A stretch of DNA of 34,802 nt from Methanofollis sp. Its GTDB lineage: Archaea; Halobacteriota; Methanomicrobia; Methanomicrobiales; Methanofollaceae. Position 1 is the stretch's first letter. Every line of letters begins with the position of its first letter. The stretch is taken from contig JAQVHG010000002.1 in NCBI GenBank assembly GCA_028696365.1, forward strand, positions 1 through 34,802, given 5' to 3'. The position numbers and the translations under genes are program-made. Positions 33,228-34,802 of the stretch are shown one piece after another. The notes beneath the pieces are model-generated. The model ran no database searches. It saw only the letters and a list, made by a program, of their open reading frames with translations, and had not been told where the DNA came from.

Positions 33228-33246
33228 GAGAGTTTCTACAAAGCCC
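33228..33246. repeat. solitary R2 right end
   Basis: AGAGTTTCTACAAAGCCCC, an R2 terminus without a partner nearby, merging into a run of 11 C followed by 8 A (33244-33262). The stretch 32994-33227 has no recognised gene. Confidence 0.5.
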
Positions 33247-33254
33247 CCCCCCCC

Positions 33255-33262
33255 AAAAAAAA
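33255..33262 (-). terminator. oligo-T terminator after hisD
   Basis: Eight T on the minus strand, 4 bp after the hisD stop codon, followed by eleven G. Confidence 0.55.
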
Positions 33263-33266
33263 GAAT

Positions 33267-34523
33267 TCAGTCCTGGCGCTGCCGGCGGAGCCGCACTGAG
33301 TTGGCATGGGCATGGAGCCCCTCGGCGGTGGCAAGCGACTCGACGATATCGCCGAGCGCCTCGGCACCCTCCCTGCTGAGCATCTGGATCGATGAAGTCT
33401 TGCAGAAGTGGTGGATGTCGAGGCCTGAGTATGTCCTGGCATAGCCTGCGGTCGGGAGGACATGGTTGGTCCCTGAAGCATAATCCCCGAAGGCGACGGC
33501 GGTATATGGCCCGACAAAGATGGAGCCGGCATGGTGCACGGCGTTGAGGGCCGCCATCGGGTCGGTGACCTGGATGGAGAGATGCTCTGGGGCGATCCCG
33601 TCCATCGCCTCGACGGCCTCGTCAAAGTCGGCGGCGACGACATACCCTGAGTTTTCAAGGGCGGCCTCGATGATCTCCCGGCGCTCGGCCGTCTTGAGTT
33701 GTCGCGTGATCTCGGCTCCCACCCGCTCAGGGAGGGTGGAATCGGTGGTGACCAGGACGCACCCGGCATGCGGGTCGTGCTCGGCCTGGGCAAGGACATC
33801 TGCGGCGATGAAGACCGGGTCTGCGCTCTCGTCGGCGAGCACCCCGATCTCTGAGGGACCGGCCGGGAAGTCGATCTCGGCGTGATCTCTCAGCATCATC
33901 TTGGCCGCGGTCACAAAGACGTTCCCTGGCCCGACGATCTTCTGAACCGGGTCGATGCTCTCGGTACCCAGGGCCATTGCGGCGATGGCCTGCGCCCCGC
34001 CGATCTGGTAGCACTCGTCCACCCCGGCCAGGTCGAGGGCGACAAGGGTGAGGGGGTGGATGGGAGGTGGCGAGCAGACGCAGACCTCCGCCACCCCTGC
34101 CACCTGCGCGGGGACCGTGGTCATCAGGGCCGTCGAGGGATAAGATGCGCGCCCGCCAGGGACATAGGCCCCGACCCGGTCGAGAGGCGTCGTCTTCACG
34201 CCGAGTACCACGCCGGGTTCTACCTCTTCGAGCCAGAGTGAACGGTTGCGCTGCAACTCGTGGAACCGCCTGATATTGGCCTCGGCATCGGCAAGAGCGT
34301 CGACCAAGGTGTCATCCACTTCATCATATGCGGCCTCAAACTCCTCAGGGGCGACGGCCAGGTCCTCAAGATCGATATGGTCAAACTTTTTGGTGAGGGC
34401 GTAGAGCGCCTCGTCCCCATCTTTCTGTACTGCATCGACGATCCCGGCAACGGCCTCCCGCACCCCCGCGAGGTCGGCCCGCCGCTGTTCCTTCCATGCA
34501 GCAACATCCAGCGCCTTCCACAT
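33267..34523 (-). CDS. hisD: histidinol dehydrogenase
   Basis: 418-residue HisD, catalysing the last two NAD-dependent oxidations of histidine biosynthesis (histidinol to histidine) with Zn. Motifs: RVGAYVPGGRASYPSTALM, GGAQAIAAMALGT, KIVGPGNVFVTAAK, DFPAGPSEIGVLAD, AEHDPHAG, APEHLSIQV and the C-terminal GLDIHHFCKTSSIQ. The ATG at 34523 is chosen because the family begins close to it; the ATG at 34553 would add 10 unrelated residues. It stands alone, divergent from a lipoprotein gene. Confidence 0.95.
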   Translation of the reverse strand: MWKALDVAAWKEQRRADLAGVREAVAGIVDAVQKDGDEALYALTKKFDHIDLEDLAVAPEEFEAAYDEVDDTLVDALADAEANIRRFHELQRNRSLWLEEVEPGVVLGVKTTPLDRVGAYVPGGRASYPSTALMTTVPAQVAGVAEVCVCSPPPIHPLTLVALDLAGVDECYQIGGAQAIAAMALGTESIDPVQKIVGPGNVFVTAAKMMLRDHAEIDFPAGPSEIGVLADESADPVFIAADVLAQAEHDPHAGCVLVTTDSTLPERVGAEITRQLKTAERREIIEAALENSGYVVAADFDEAVEAMDGIAPEHLSIQVTDPMAALNAVHHAGSIFVGPYTAVAFGDYASGTNHVLPTAGYARTYSGLDIHHFCKTSSIQMLSREGAEALGDIVESLATAEGLHAHANSVRLRRQRQD

Positions 34524-34608
34524 AGTGCGAAAAGATTCGACACATGAAGGCATTAAGGCTTGCTGTCATTCCAGGGAATGACGGATACAAAAATATGAAT
34601 TCAGAAGA

Positions 34609-34618
34609 ATTATTTAAG
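34609..34618 (+). promoter_or_regulatory. TATA box of the lipoprotein gene
   Basis: ATTATTTAAG is centred about 25 bp upstream of ATG 34638, suggesting a leaderless or nearly leaderless transcript. Confidence 0.5.
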
Positions 34619-34637
34619 AGGGATACCCATTTAAAAT

Positions 34638-34802
34638 ATGATGAAATCGAAATCCCTGCTGGTAGCTGCGGTGCTGCTCGTATGCGCCGCAGTCTTCCTC
34701 TGTGGGTGTACCGGCACCCAGACAGATGCCACCGACGGAGTCACCACTCCGACGCCTGGCGACGAGAATGTTACCACTGCACCGTCTGAGAATGTTACCG
34801 AA
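34638..34802 (+). CDS. lipoprotein, N-terminal part only
   Basis: First 55 codons of a gene that runs off the right edge. Residues 1-24 form a lipoprotein signal peptide: MMKSKS, a hydrophobic core LLVAAVLLVCAAVFL, then lipobox CGC with the likely lipidated Cys24. A low-complexity Thr/Asp/Glu/Pro linker follows (TPTPGDENVTTAPSENVTE), as in many archaeal surface-anchored binding proteins. Function cannot be judged from this part. Confidence 0.75.
   Translation, partial: MMKSKSLLVAAVLLVCAAVFLCGCTGTQTDATDGVTTPTPGDENVTTAPSENVTE

Noticed and set aside
4314-33246. Repeat hairpins as individual transcription terminators
   Set aside because: The GC-rich hairpins occur inside mobile-looking repeats in both orientations and are not followed by T-runs, so I annotate them as parts of repeats only.

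Overview
The window comes from a hydrogenotrophic, formate-using methanogenic archaeon, most likely of the order Methanomicrobiales. The support is an F420-type formate dehydrogenase (fdhAB), two methanofuran-biosynthesis genes (mfnD, mfnF), an archaeal TATA-binding protein, two routes of acetate activation, and promoters with TATA boxes centred about 27 bp upstream of start codons (probable leaderless mRNAs). I cannot name the species from sequence alone.

Region 1 (1-9668) is an accessory gene cluster that looks like a RiPP (ribosomally made, modified peptide) pathway. A minus-strand operon encodes a PqqD-like peptide carrier, two radical SAM/SPASM enzymes and an ABC exporter that runs off the left edge. 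On the plus strand follow an HPr-kinase-like ATPase, a 63-residue cysteine/glycine-rich peptide that I propose as the precursor, a soluble S26-type Ser-His-Asp peptidase, a nucleotidyltransferase-fold protein and a secreted protein. The PqqD, two radical SAM and HprK-like genes match what I remember of the 'SynChlorMet' (Scm) cassette, for which I recall that no precursor had been assigned. The peptide core shows four imperfect CxxG-led repeats.

Region 2 (9669-24891) is mostly housekeeping: fdhA-fdhB, a zinc-ribbon/HTH protein overlapping an antisense zinc-ribbon membrane protein, mfnD-mfnF, surE, rpiA, a winged-helix regulator, tbp, AMP-forming acetyl-CoA synthetase, and a divergent fused ADP-forming acyl-CoA synthetase.

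Region 3 (24892-33266) is a patchy accessory zone: an RRM protein, a VapBC-type module, a two-helix membrane microprotein, a HicAB module with a substituted HicA active-site residue, a HypE/PurM-like protein, a decayed tnpB, and a short coiled-coil ORF. hisD and the start of a lipoprotein gene close the window.

Throughout, the intergenic gaps hold more than a dozen copies or parts of two related GC-rich, MITE-like repeats (called R1 and R2 here). R1 ends in ATATCCCAAAACTCTC-type inverted repeats. R2 ends in GGCTYTGTAGAAACCC-type inverted repeats. Several copies are R1/R2 hybrids, three have apparent target-site duplications, one sits inside tnpB, and one has spawned a six-fold 20-bp tandem array beside the RiPP precursor gene.
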